64,000 nucleotides of DNA from Miscanthus floridulus (lineage: Eukaryota > Streptophyta > Magnoliopsida > Poales > Poaceae), in contig NC_089587.1 in the NCBI RefSeq assembly GCF_019320115.1, forward strand, positions 84,740,384 through 84,804,383, read 5' to 3'. The notes beneath the pieces were generated by a model. That model did no database searches. It was not told the DNA's origin and worked only from the letters and a program-made list of their open reading frames with translations. Shown piece after piece: positions 45,911 through 58,478 of this stretch (the first letter of the stretch is position 1; each line of letters begins with the position of its first letter). The position numbers and the translations under genes are program-made.

Positions 45911-45975
45911 GTTTCACGGGGCGTTGCCGGGTCGCCGCAAAGCGCCACGGGACATTCATAGTTCTAGGTAGTTAG
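45911..45975 (+). pseudogene. Internally deleted mini-copy of the transposase gene
   Basis: 45911-45956 matches 44520-44565 (codons around GSLLGRRKVPRDI). The next bases, 45957-45975, match 45673-45691 (last codons, stop and first 3' bases). The join falls at ATT, present at both donor sites. So about 1.1 kb of transposase is missing in this filler-like copy just 3' of the parent gene. Confidence 0.75.
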
Positions 45976-47346
45976 ACTAAATTATGTAATATGGAGTGAC
46001 ATTTGGCAATGTCCTTCAAATATCTGGAAAATTATGTAATATGTAGTTTCATATTGTGTTACCATTCATACTTGTATGAAAGAATTATGTCTGTAGTTTC
46101 TGGAACTTATTACTGCACGTGTGCTTCTTTTCTGGAACTTATTACTGCAAGTGTACTGTTTAGATAAGCAGCTGCTAATCTCTGAACATGTAATCTGTAC
46201 TCAAGCTTCTTGACTCATGTAATTTGTGTTTGGTTTCTTGAGAGATTGGCTATCACTCTTGATATGAATTGCAGAAACTGATGAATACTGACCATGTTCT
46301 TGTGCCATACTGACTGTATCACTTGGATAGTGCCATACTGATGAGAAGCTGTTATTTCTGAGATGGAATTGGTGTCGAAGACTAATGCATTCTGTGGAGA
46401 TGAGAAGCTGTTATTTCTGTTGCCGTAGCAAGTAGCAACTAATAAATGGCTATGCTTCTGGACATCTAACGTCTGTTGCTTTCACTGGATGAAACAACAG
46501 TGCTCGTGCTCATTTTCTTAAAGAAGTGGTAGTTATAAACTGACTTGGCAGCCTGTAGCACATGTCCACATATCACAAATATGAGTATTTCAAGTACATA
46601 AAAAGTAGTTACCTGAAGCTCTGATCAGATATTTGGATATATCAGTGATACAGTAGTAGCGTCTGAAAGCAAAAAAAAAAGAACATATGTTCCAGAGCCT
46701 TGGCGCATCGTCACGGTATGCATGATGGATTATCAAATGTGTACAGAACTACAAATATGTTATGTATGCATGTGAGAAATAAAAAAATTCAAACTTAAGC
46801 TTATTGAGTTCAAAGACTACTAGAAAAATAAAATACTTAACAAAAGAGTGAGTAAAAATCAATATAAAAAAGGTCCAGAAAAATAAAAAAATAACCAAAG
46901 AAAGAAAATATCAGAAAAGAAAATCCAACATCTGTAATTCTAAAAACCCTGCTTTGAAATTAAAAAAGAAAACACGAGAGCAGAATTTCACATAGAAAAT
47001 AGAGAAATTAACATGCATGCGCATGGCTGAACATATTACACATTCATGAAATATTTATAAGTGAACTAGAATCATTGATTCAACACTGACCATCCAAGTA
47101 AAAACAGCACACACCAGACTTCGCTCAATCCCACTAACAGAAACAAATCCCACTAACAGAAACCAAATCTTTGAAGGAACTAACATTTCCTGATTGCAGT
47201 GCATATAGCATCTCTGATAACACATATAGCATCTCTGATAGCATAGCATATACTGAACAATACTGATTGCAGTGCCATTGATAATGATAACAGTAGCATA
47301 AGAAAACTACCACTACCAGATATAAGTGACTCCACTCTCACCAAAC
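45976..47346. other. AT-rich interval between the two Harbinger genes
   Basis: Noncoding. It contains short tandem duplications such as CTGGAACTTATTACTGCA near 46099 and 46134, and GATGAGAAGCTGTTATTTCT near 46340 and 46400. It presumably holds both 3' UTRs. Confidence 0.5.
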
Positions 47347-50248
47347 CTACACTCCACTCTCACCACTAGCTGTCTCGCCTACACTAGCACTCATCGCCTT
47401 CACAATCTTCGCTCTCTTCGCCTTCACGTATGCCCTTTGATCATCGTCCATGGTGGTCAAATCACAAAACATAATTTTTTGTTCCTGCTCCCACTGCAGC
47501 CGCTCCTCCTCCATCTGAAGCCTGCGTTGCTCAAGCATCATATCCTTCTCCCACCTTTCTTTCTTCATCATATGTTCCTCGGTCTTCATTACCAACAAAT
47601 TTTGCATCATATCCTTGTACTCGTCATCTCCTTCATTTTTTTTCAGCTTGTCTTTGGATTGCTTTCTACCCGGAGGTCGGGCTTTCTTGGCAGAAGGGAT
47701 TGAGGAGCTTTCTTGGCCTTGGGCGGTTGACTCATCGTCCTCTTGTTCACTTCCTACCGGGAAGTTGAGCTCTCTGGACTTGGCCGGCTTCTTGTTGCCT
47801 TCAAGCGTTGATTCGAACTTCTGAGTGTGCCTCAACGTGAGCCAACAATGTTCGAATTGACAATTTTTGCCGTTCGCTTTTCTGGCATACCTTGCTTGGG
47901 CTTCCAGCAGCTGCAGCAAAGATCAAGTGCATGATTAGATATATAGCAATGACAAGATATGGGATGAACCAAGTGCAAGATCAATTACATGCTCTTGGTA
48001 TGGAATGCCGCTTGGATGACGACGCTCGACCTCCTCGTAGTAGCCTTGGAATTTCATGCACTCCTTTAGTATGATCCCAAAGCGATGCTCGAGTGAATTG
48101 GGAGTCCTATCGGACTCAAAGTCCCTGTTCCTGTGGAAATCATTTGCGATCCTCTCCCAATAAGTTTTTCCTGGCTGCTGATTCCCTATGATAGGGTCAT
48201 TGCTGATATGAATCCAAGATTTGCAAAGTTGGATATCTTCAAGATTAGTGTAGTTGCTGCCTCGCTTGGATTTGCCGCCAGTACTTGGAGTGGCATCCTG
48301 CTGCCTCAACAATTCCAAATCATCATCCACTTCCTGTGTCAATATATTTGTGAAATATCCACTTCCTGCTGCACTTGAAGCCCTTGGTTGCTGCAAAGAA
48401 ATATACAGAAATATGAGTGTTGATTCAGATTCAGCTATTAGAACAATCTTAAGAGCGTAGAACTGCAAGGCTTGTTACGTTAGGAGAAAAGAAAAGACGC
48501 GATAGGTTTGGTTTAGCCCGTGAAAGCACAGCGGTACGGTTCAGGTTCAGCTCAGCTCCATCGACCACCACAGGGACATGGCGATGGTCCGCCGCCGACA
48601 CGCCTGCCTGAACAGAACTGAACTAGTGCTGTGTGTTCGTGTTCGCTCTACCTGCTGGAAAGCTACGACTACGGTGCACCGCTGTGCCTGTGGCCCGACC
48701 TGCTTAAAGCAGTTGCAGCGTGTCCCTGCAGCCTGTTTAGACGTGACAAAGGCGATCTCACAAGGATGGCCCGGTGTAGCGGCACCAATAAAACTTGTGC
48801 CTGACATTACATCGTCACAGCGAGGCACATGCATGTTGTCAAAGACAAGAGTAGAAAGCGAGCCAGATTATATAATAAAATAAACAAAGTCATACTATTA
48901 TTAAAGATTAATTAAAGTAACACCAGCTCATCGATTAAGATTTCATACTGATCGAGTATTGTCAAAGGGAGATGGATGGATCGATCGATCCTGCTGGGCT
49001 CTGCAAAGGCGACGGAAGGAATCGAAAGGAGGAAGAGAGGAACACGCGATCAGGCCGGCCTTGCCTTCCTGAGTCCTGATCAAGCGGAACCAAAGGCAAA
49101 GCAAAGCAGCGAGCGAAAGGGCTCCCATGTCCTTATCAACCAAGGCTTCAAGCTTTTGCTCGCCGCGCCGCAGAAAGGAGATGGATGGATCGATCGATCC
49201 CCGGCCAAGTGCATGCTGCGGCGTCTGCGGCTGGCCTTTGCATCATTCACAGGGCAGGGCAGGGCAGCGCGTCTGTATTGCAGTGCGCCACGATGCGTCT
49301 GTGGGAGAACTAGCTAACCAGTTCAAGCCCTACTACCTTTATGTATAGCAACCTGTTTTACAAGAATGCCCTAATTACCTTTATGTATAGCAACCTGTTT
49401 TACAAGAATGCCCTAATTACCTTAACTGAACCAAGTAAAATGGCATACAATTGCACATGACTATGATGAAGGCAAGTATGTAATAGATTGCAAAGAAACT
49501 TCAGAAGCCCAAAGTTCAAACTTGTGATACTTATACTGAAACTCATCACAATGGCATACAAGCAACAAGCCACAACATCTAGTGTCTAGAGGTAAACTCA
49601 ACTATTTAATTCACAATAAATGCCTAAACACCATGATGGAACTCTAGTGCCAGAGTACTCCTCCTATGACAGTGGAGTATTAAATTGGAACCCTCTGTAG
49701 CATTGCAAATGTGCAGATCCCCAAGATCAGACATAATGAAAATCCAAGATTATGCAGTAGAGGCAGCTCTTAGGTAAAGATTATCATATCTGAATCTAGT
49801 GCAGCTACAGCTTTGCATCTGAATCAAAAAGAATATACAACTGCTACTGCTATAAACCAGGTGGGTTTATGTTTAACCCTAGAAAAGAAAGGCTAAACTA
49901 GGACTTGTTGGATTGTTGATATGTCAACTACTATGTGTTCAGATTAGATACCCAAGACAAATTGGCTATCAATATTGACGCAAGCTCTCTTGGGAATGAA
50001 TCAGAACTTCAGAAGGCTCTCTTGGGAATGAAATTAGCACAACTCACCGAGTAGTCAGGCGTCCAATGGTTGGGGCTGAAGTCGTCGCCGGCAACCTCAT
50101 AGACGTGTGCTGGTGATGTTGTGGTGCTGCCGGCGTCCCAGGTGGCGGCGTGAGGCTCCGTGAAGGTCAACGCGCGAGGGCCGAGTAGAGGCTGGTCGTT
50201 GGGGAACCGGCGAGGTAAGCCGCTGCCGCCACTGCCGGGAGAAGGCAT
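47347..50248 (-). CDS. Myb/SANT-like partner protein of the Harbinger element
   Basis: Three - strand exons, 50248-50048, 48390-47989 and 47910-47347, join in frame to 388 residues. Exon 1 has a Gly/Pro-rich start and a DDFSPNHWTPDYS end. Exon 2 carries the trihelix/SANT-like block: NYTNLEDIQLCKSWIHIS, IGNQQPGKTYWERIANDFH and RTPNSLEHRFGIILKECMKF. Exon 3 has NCQFEHCWLTLRHTQKF, a Lys-rich stretch, and a long charged coiled coil (about residues 300-350) as in NAM-associated C-terminal domains. In PIF/Harbinger elements this protein binds the ends and carries the transposase into the nucleus. It is convergent with the transposase. The 1.66-kb first intron holds repeats. No stop interrupts the joined frame. 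Confidence 0.82.
49337..49426. repeat. Tandem duplication of about 46 bp
   Basis: CTTTATGTATAGCAACCTG ... AAGAATGCCCTAATTAC occurs twice back to back within the first intron of the Myb-like gene. Confidence 0.85.
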
Positions 50249-50810
50249 CCTGCCGCTGTCCGCCGCCGGGAGAAGGGCCTTCTTGTCGACGAGGCAGGTT
50301 GGCAGTGAGGGGAATCGAGGCAGATTGGCGATGAGGAGCGACGAAGGAACGACGTTTCGTGGCAGCAGCCGGACGGGGAGGCAGCGCGCCTCCGGAGAAA
50401 CCCGGCGCCGCCATTTGCGGCTCCCCGCGCTGCCACAAGCCCACGCGATGCCCGCGCGACGCGCGAGCGTGGCTGCAGCCCCGCGACAGGCTCCACGCGG
50501 CGCGGTGCTCCTGGGGTGGACGGGGGCGCTCGCGATGCCGTGCCGAGGTAGAGTCCGGGAGGGGAGGAGGCTCGCGGCTCGCGGCAGGAGCAGCACGGCG
50601 GCTCCCGAGCGGCGGCGGGGAAGACGATTCGGGGGAGGAATAGGAGGGCCTGTTTTCTAGGGGACCCGAAACTAAATTTTGACAGCTCTCCTAAAATGGG
50701 AGCCCAAGTAGGAGCTGCATTGGAGTGGATTTTTTTGGATCAAGTCCCTAAATTTGGAATAGGGACATGTTTAGGAAGGTGGGCTGGAGTTGCTCTCAGC
50801 GAGGGGTTAA

Positions 50811-51110
50811 AATCAGACCGTGAACGAATGGCCACGTGGCAGAGTCAATGCGGCGGTGGAATGGGTCAGCGTGGGGACCGGGGGCACAGCGCGCCGGCAC
50901 AGTGGGCCACTCGCGCTCACGTGTTCCGCGGGCCCAGAATTAAGGGTCGGCGCCCAAACTTGGGATGCAAGGGAAGGGGGTACCCTCAATCAATGCGCTA
51001 ATCTAATCCCAACAAGACTTGCCTACGTACGTGCTACTGCCTACTACTTTTGGATTGTAGGATTTTTACAGGATTTTTGAAGGGTGCCATTCCTAAGAAA
51101 AGGGAGCATG
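50811..51110. other. Spacer right of the Harbinger element
   Basis: No supported gene. Confidence 0.3.
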
Positions 51111-51741
51111 TGGGTGTGTTTGGGACAAGGGAAAGGAGATTTTCGTTCCGGAGGAAAGGAAACGAGCAACGTGCATTTCACAGCAAAAAAAAAAAGCATC
51201 CTGTTAGAACTAATGGAAATCATGCTGGCCCCGTTCGCGTGTTCTTAAATCCGGCTTGATCCGCTTCTTTTTTTATTCGGAACAGTGTTTTTCTCTCACA
51301 AATTCTTCTAACATTCCTCAAAACCATCAAAATTCCTCCAGAATTCCTCCCAGCGAACAGGCCCGCTAGCGCTTATCACGGCTGCATGCGCCCTTGTACT
51401 AGTGAGAGCGGACAAAAGAAGATAAGAACATCCAGGAGAGAGAATGGATGTAGTTAATGAGTAGAGAGTACAGCTGCTAAAGTAAAAGATGGATGTAGTT
51501 AATGAATTAAATAATAATATGCGAGACAACCTATGTGTCCTGAATAATCACTTTAGAATGCAACAATTGTTAGAACTAATTTATTGTTTAGGGACATGAG
51601 ATGATTCAACCATATTCCTACTATCAAAATAGCTCAAATTATCAATTCCTGTGTTTTAGAATCTTGTAGTTTTTTACTTTTCACTCCACTCTATTCCTGC
51701 GGCTATTCCTCCGTTTTGTATTCCTTTGTTTCAAACAGACC
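51111..51741. mobile_element. MITE interrupted by a second MITE
   Basis: Left end GGGTGTGTTTGGGACAAGGG and right end TCCTTTGTTTCAAACAGACC are inverted, with GGAGGAAAGGAA and CTATTCCTCCG inside. A different MITE is inserted at 51228-51365. Confidence 0.5.
51228..51365. mobile_element. MITE of the CTCTCAC-core family, copy 3 (nested)
   Basis: Ends GGCCCCGTTCGCGTG and CAGCGAACAGGCCCG; core CGGAACAGTGTTTTTCTCTC then AC. Confidence 0.6.
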
Positions 51742-51766
51742 TTAATTTTTTTACCGTAAAACGCAG

Positions 51767-51899
51767 GGACCTGTTGGCTTGTCTTATAATCCGTACTTTT
51801 CAACTTGTTTTTTTTTTCAGCAGGCTCAGTGTTTTTCTCTCGCAACAAATCAGCCGGAACAGTGTTTCGGCTTGTTTTTTTCAGCGAAGCGAACGGGGT
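51767..51899. mobile_element. MITE of the CTCTCAC-core family, copy 4
   Basis: Ends GGGACCTGTTGGCTTGTC and GAAGCGAACGGGGTG; core CTCAGTGTTTTTCTCTCGC and AATCAGCCGGAACAGTG. Confidence 0.6.
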
Positions 51900-52603
51900 G
51901 AAAGAAACCTGAGGTCCTGACTCCTGAGCGATGGCAATGCATGGGCTGATGCGCAGAAGCCTGGCGCTGGCGGTAGATGAGAATGAGATGCTGAGATGCA
52001 TGCAGGACAGCAGGAGGGAGAGGGACCGGACCATCCTTTGCTAAAGCTGGAAGACCACGAGCTGGGTTGCATTCGAGCCCGCCATTACTCGTAGCTTCTT
52101 TGCTTGCTTTCCTTTTTTTCTTTTTCTTTTGCTGGCAAATTTGCTCGTAGCTTTGGAACGCGTTTCTTTAGTGATGATGCGGTCACATGAAGCAATCTGC
52201 TAGTAGTATCATCACTCCGTCAGCACCGTCACCTGACCAAGTTGCATTGCACGTGCGAGACACTGCCAGCAGATCATGAGCATCCACCTCGGGACCAACG
52301 GCGATCTTTGATGGGCTCTATGACATGCTGCTGCTGAACCTGAGCGTCTGGACTGAAATCCGTCTCTGGACTGGACGGGCATTGGCGATCGAACACGAAG
52401 CCTGCAAGGTGATCCAGCCAAACTCTCAAATCAGCCCCGTGCTATCATCAACATGATGAAGATGGACATTGGCGGGAAACGCTTGCTGGGCCCAACCAAC
52501 TGATGGTCTACCTGCCGCACGGGCTACAATACCCCTGCAGGACTTGAACGGGCCAGGCCCATGGATCGGACTGTGCGCCCTATCCTTTGGGTCTGGTTCC
52601 ATT
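51900..52603. other. Spacer
   Basis: No supported gene or complete element. Ends with ATT (52601-52603), the possible target triplet of the next element. Confidence 0.3.
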
Positions 52604-52939
52604 CACTACCAGAAAAATGATTTTTTTCTTGGTGGCCACGAATTTCCTTGAGAGACCAAATCAAACCGGCAAGTAATATATGTTTCCATGGCGGTGATAG
52701 TAATAATCCACAAAAAAACTGTATATTCCTTGACGGGTGGTGAAAACATCTAAGAAAATTGCGCTTTTTCTTGACCGTTTCACTAGGCCTGCAAGGAAAT
52801 TGGACATTTTCCTGTTTGTTTCGCTAGTCCCCTGTGGAAATTTGACATTTCCTTGAGGGTTTTCAAGTTACCTTGGCGATTGGCACCCAGGAAAAAAATC
52901 CATAAGTATTCAAATTTAAATATGACATGCTCATTACAC

Positions 52940-52941
<2 letters not shown>
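52604..52941 (+). mobile_element. CACTA element left terminus (partner end not found)
   Basis: CACTACCAGAAAAATGATTT is a typical CACTA end. Following words such as TTTCCTTGA, CCTTGACGGGTGG and GGACATTTTCCTG repeat as subterminal motifs. The other terminus is not in the window or is lost. Confidence 0.5.

Positions 52942-53022
<81 letters not shown>
52942..53022. repeat. Compound microsatellite (AC)n(TA)n
   Basis: About 57 bases of AC repeat followed by about 24 of TA repeat, the left border of the Micron-like array. The frame of alternating Cys/Val on the - strand is an artefact. Confidence 0.95.
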
Positions 53023-53286
53023 GAACTACTATCCTGTAGCTGGCTACAAAATAACTTATTCTGTAGCCACTTTGAGTTACGATAATTACTATGTTAATTT
53101 ACGAGATTATAGTAACTCCTTACTAAGTGGTTTAATATAACGTTATGGTAAATATCCCCCGTGTGTTATAGTAACCCAACTATCGTAAATATATATTGCC
53201 ATTACGGTAAATTAGTATATAAAATTATGGTAAATGGAGGTGGCTACAGAATAACTTATTCTGTAGCCGGCTACAGGATAGCCTCT

Positions 53287-53288
<2 letters not shown>
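53023..53288 (+). mobile_element. Micron-like unit 1
   Basis: Begins GAACTACTATCCTGTAGC, ends with CTACAGGATAGCC. The first and last roughly 45 bases are inverted repeats around TATTCTGTAGCCAC. Flanked by (TA)n on both sides instead of a normal target duplication, as known for rice Micron elements. Confidence 0.7.
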
Positions 53289-53337
<49 letters not shown>

Positions 53338-53340
<3 letters not shown>

Positions 53341-53595
53341 CTACTATCCTGTAGCTGGCTACAGAATAACTTATTCTGTAGCCACCTTGAGTTATGATAA
53401 TTACTATATTAATTTACGAGATTATAGTAACTCCTTACTAAGTGGTTTAATATAACGTTATGGTAAATATCCCCATGTGTTATAGTAACCCAACTATCGT
53501 AAATATGTATTGATATTATGGTAAATTAGTATATAAAATTATAGTAAATGGAGGTGGCTACAGAATAACTTATTTTGTAGTCGGCTACTGAATAT

Positions 53596-53598
<3 letters not shown>
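53338..53598 (+). mobile_element. Micron-like unit 2
   Basis: Same orientation and over 90 percent identical by eye to unit 1, separated from it by about 49 bases of (TA)n. The right end (GGCTACTGAATATCC) differs slightly. Confidence 0.7.
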
Positions 53599-55419
<1,821 letters not shown>

Positions 55420-56220
55420 TACTAGACGACACTCTCTACCAAACCTATACATTTCTTACGTCCCACGAGAAGATCCATTATTATGGCATCAAGACAATAA
55501 ATATCAGCCTTGTATGTGATTACTCCATCCAACAACTCTGGTGCTATATATCTATTGTAGATAAAAAAAAGATGTAAACCAAAATGTTGGATTTCTAGAG
55601 GACTTAGAAGCCTACAATGTTCCACCTATCTATTTAGTAATAGCATGAATTTTTGATCTTCTTGAAACCACCTTGATAGACCAAAGTCCACGATTTTTGG
55701 CACAATCTAATGATTTAATAGTATATTTTGCGGTTAAGATCCCTATGAATAATATGGTGCACATGGTGTAGATATTCTACGCCCTCACAAATACCCTTTA
55801 TTATCTATTATCGTGTGTTCTATTGGAACCTGCAAGATTTGTCTATGGAAAATATGCAATTGTCAATTAATTTAAGAAAACAAGAGAGCAAAGAAGTTAG
55901 GGTATACATATGGTTGATCATACCCTTAATATACTTGTGGAGGCTCCCATTAGGCAGGTACTTGGAGCAAATCAGCAATTGTTGATTTGTGTCAATCTTT
56001 TGTGCATCGTGGGCATCTAGAAACCCCAATATATTTTGGTGCCTGGCTTCTTCCATACACCTAATCGCATTATTAAAATCCCTCTGTTGAATCTGATAGT
56101 GTTTGTCATTGAATCTGATAATGTTCGTTGTCATTAATTTCTGAACTGTCAAAAAGCTTCTTTACAGCAACAATCTCGTAAAGCCCTTCTCTGCAGATGA
56201 TATCGCTGATTACTTATGAT
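55420..56220 (-). pseudogene. Receptor-like kinase fragment, frameshifted
   Basis: Read on the - strand, kinase subdomains appear in order but in shifted frames. REGLYEIVAVKKLFD (subdomains I-II) is followed by AIRCMEEARHQNILGFLDAH (III-IV) and LICSKYLPNGSLHKYIKG (V). Next come GICEGVEYLHHVHHIIHRDL (VIb), IVPKIVDFGLSRWFQE (VII) and YIAPELLDGVITYKADIYCL (VIII-IX). An intron-like break lies near 55815-55900. The extracellular part is missing and stops interrupt the frame. It is a relic of a receptor-like or cytoplasmic serine/threonine kinase gene. Confidence 0.7.
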
Positions 56221-57250
56221 GATCAGGTAATTTCAAAGCGGAGGCAGCTAAAGACTATTACATTCACTTATTAGCAGTGGCAGTGACAGGGGGTACAGGG
56301 TGCGAGAGGGGGGGGGCAATTGCCCCCGCCCCTCCAAAAAGGAAAATCATATTTCTAGCTTTACCACTAGTTATTAGTTATCACCTTGTATACTGTCGCA
56401 TATCCTAGGGCTCTAGACATCGTGTTTTACACCTGAAAAATCTGGCAAAACTAACTAAATTTAGTTGTCACTGGTGATAGATTAATGTGGCTACATCTAT
56501 ATATGGACCCCATGTCAAAATTGGTGTGACTTGGTGTGATACTTAAAGTAGACTAATGTGGCTACAATACACATGGACCACACGTCAAAACCGACTCTAT
56601 AAGTCTACAACTAAACCTTGCATCCACATTTAAATTTTTTTGTTGAAATTAACTTTTGAATATGACTTGGGACTAAATCAACATGAGAGTCCTACATTAA
56701 AAGTCAAATTTTAGAGTAAAAAAATCAATTGGCATAATATATATCTGCAACATGTGGTACACCTAATCCGATTCAACCCACTAAACCTATAAACCTACAT
56801 CACATAATGAACCTAGGATAAACCTACATAATCTACAAAATAACTAGGATAAGCATGTTTAACCAATATATGAACCCACTAAGGCTCGGTCTATCAAAAT
56901 TTTCTAGGATTATCAACACAATTACACCTATTAGAAGGATGTCCACTCAAGAACCCATCTCACTAGACATGTTTGAACTCAGCTCACTAAGGGCAGTCCC
57001 AATAAATCCCCAATCATGGAGATCACAATCTTCTAGGCCGAGCAAAACTTCTGAAGCCTCCTGCATGGGGTTCCACCCTCCTTTTCGCATCCAAATAAAA
57101 TCTCATTAAAGTCCCTACTACAAATTAAAGCCATGAGACGTCATATTCCTCCTTCAGATTACAAAGATTTCCCAAGGTAATAAATAGCGTATAGCGGGTA
57201 GGTAGCGGATTGGCGTCGAGGTAGCGGATTGCGGATAGTGGGTGATATTC
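56221..57250. other. Spacer
   Basis: Contains a G/C palindrome near 56310. Direct repeats of AGATTAATGTGGCTACA-like text occur near 56478 and 56550. No gene. Confidence 0.35.
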
Positions 57251-58218
57251 ACTACTACAGAAAGTCAATTCACCGCTGGGACCTTCACCAATGATTTTGA
57301 GATAACCGACAATGATACGTATCACCGCCGGCTTATGACCTATGGACCCCTCCTAGCTGAATAACCGACGGTGATGAAGGCTTTCACCGTCAGGTGGACA
57401 TATGATCCGGCGGTGAACAAAATGCCGGGCATCTCCACCGTATCATACGTCGAACCGGCTGTGCAACGCTTACCACCGCCGGTCGTTGATCCAATGCATG
57501 ATGCGCGAACAACACGTCCGAGATAACAAATTTTCCCCGCCTGTGCCAGGATTGATGGGCCCTACACCGTAAGATCCGGCGGTGACGCTTACGTAACACC
57601 GTTGGTTCATCGTATGGTCCGGTGGTGGAAATCACAATAATTGAAGACGTCTTCCCACCCTTTCATGTCGGCGGTGATAAGAAAGTTTTACCGCCATTTT
57701 GTTCGGGCACTGAATACCATAATCTATGATCCGACGGAAAAACTTAGAATCACCACTGGCTGTCCAATTAACCCGACGGTGATAAAGGGCTGCAAGAGCA
57801 ATGAAAACCCCATTTCCCTTCTCTTCTTCTTCACTCCCTATTTCCCTCCTCTTCTTCTTCATTCGGTTAACTTTTCTTCAGCCGTGGCTCCTCCCACCAT
57901 TTTTGGGGACCGCCAAGCTAGTGAAGTTGTTGATTTTCGAAGGATGTTCTATATTGGATGGTATGTAATTAACAACTCTTTTTGTGTAGCTACCTTAGTT
58001 TGATCATGTGGTTAAATTGTGACAAAAAATCATCCTTCTTCATTTTAGAGTGCTTCTCTTGATTTTGGAGGTGGCTTCTCTGATTCTTGATTGTTGTGCG
58101 CATACCAAATTACCCTACAGTTAGTATGTATCCTATAGTTTTGATTGTATTAAATTGAATGACACATTAGTTAGTTCAACCTATGTCGATTAGTAAAGTT
58201 GCATTGTGTTAATCACAG

Positions 58219-58478
58219 ATGGATCGTGTGGATGGATGTACTTGCTGCCCTATTCGTGGAAGGCATTGACTCTTTTGTGAATGCGACCCCTGTGGTTAAA
58301 TTGTGATAAAAAATCACCCTTCTTCCTAAGGGAGTGCTTATTGATTTCTTCTGATTGATGATTGTTGCGTGCACACCAGATTACCCTACAGTACGGTCAG
58401 ATTGTATCCTCTAGTTTGCTTGTATTAAATTGAATGACTATAGTTGACCTATGTCACTAAAATTGTGTTATTCATAGA
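58219..58478. repeat. Tandem duplication covering the transposase first exon
   Basis: ATGGATCGTG...GGATGTACTTG occurs at 58219 and 58479 (period about 260). Both are followed by TTCGTGGAAGGCATTGAC and preceded by the same TTAAATTGAATGAC and CACCAGATTACCC-like text. Only the second copy leads into the long coding part. Confidence 0.75.

Larger units (their letters stand above)
43230..50807. mobile_element. PIF/Harbinger transposon, apparently with both proteins
   Basis: A 7.58-kb unit. The left end has GGGAGCAGGGTCTCCAGCCC then ACC, CCCTATATTTT and an AATTTG word. The right end, on the - strand, has GAGAGCAACTCCAGCCCACC then TCCCTATTCC and AAATTTAGGG. This is an imperfect TIR of about 50 bases. 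TAA flanks both sides (43227-43229, 50808-50810), the target size for this superfamily. Inside lie an open DDE transposase (+) and an open Myb/SANT-like protein (-) arranged convergently, plus a host-gene fragment. The outermost 10-15 bases match poorly, so the exact termini are tentative. Confidence 0.75.
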
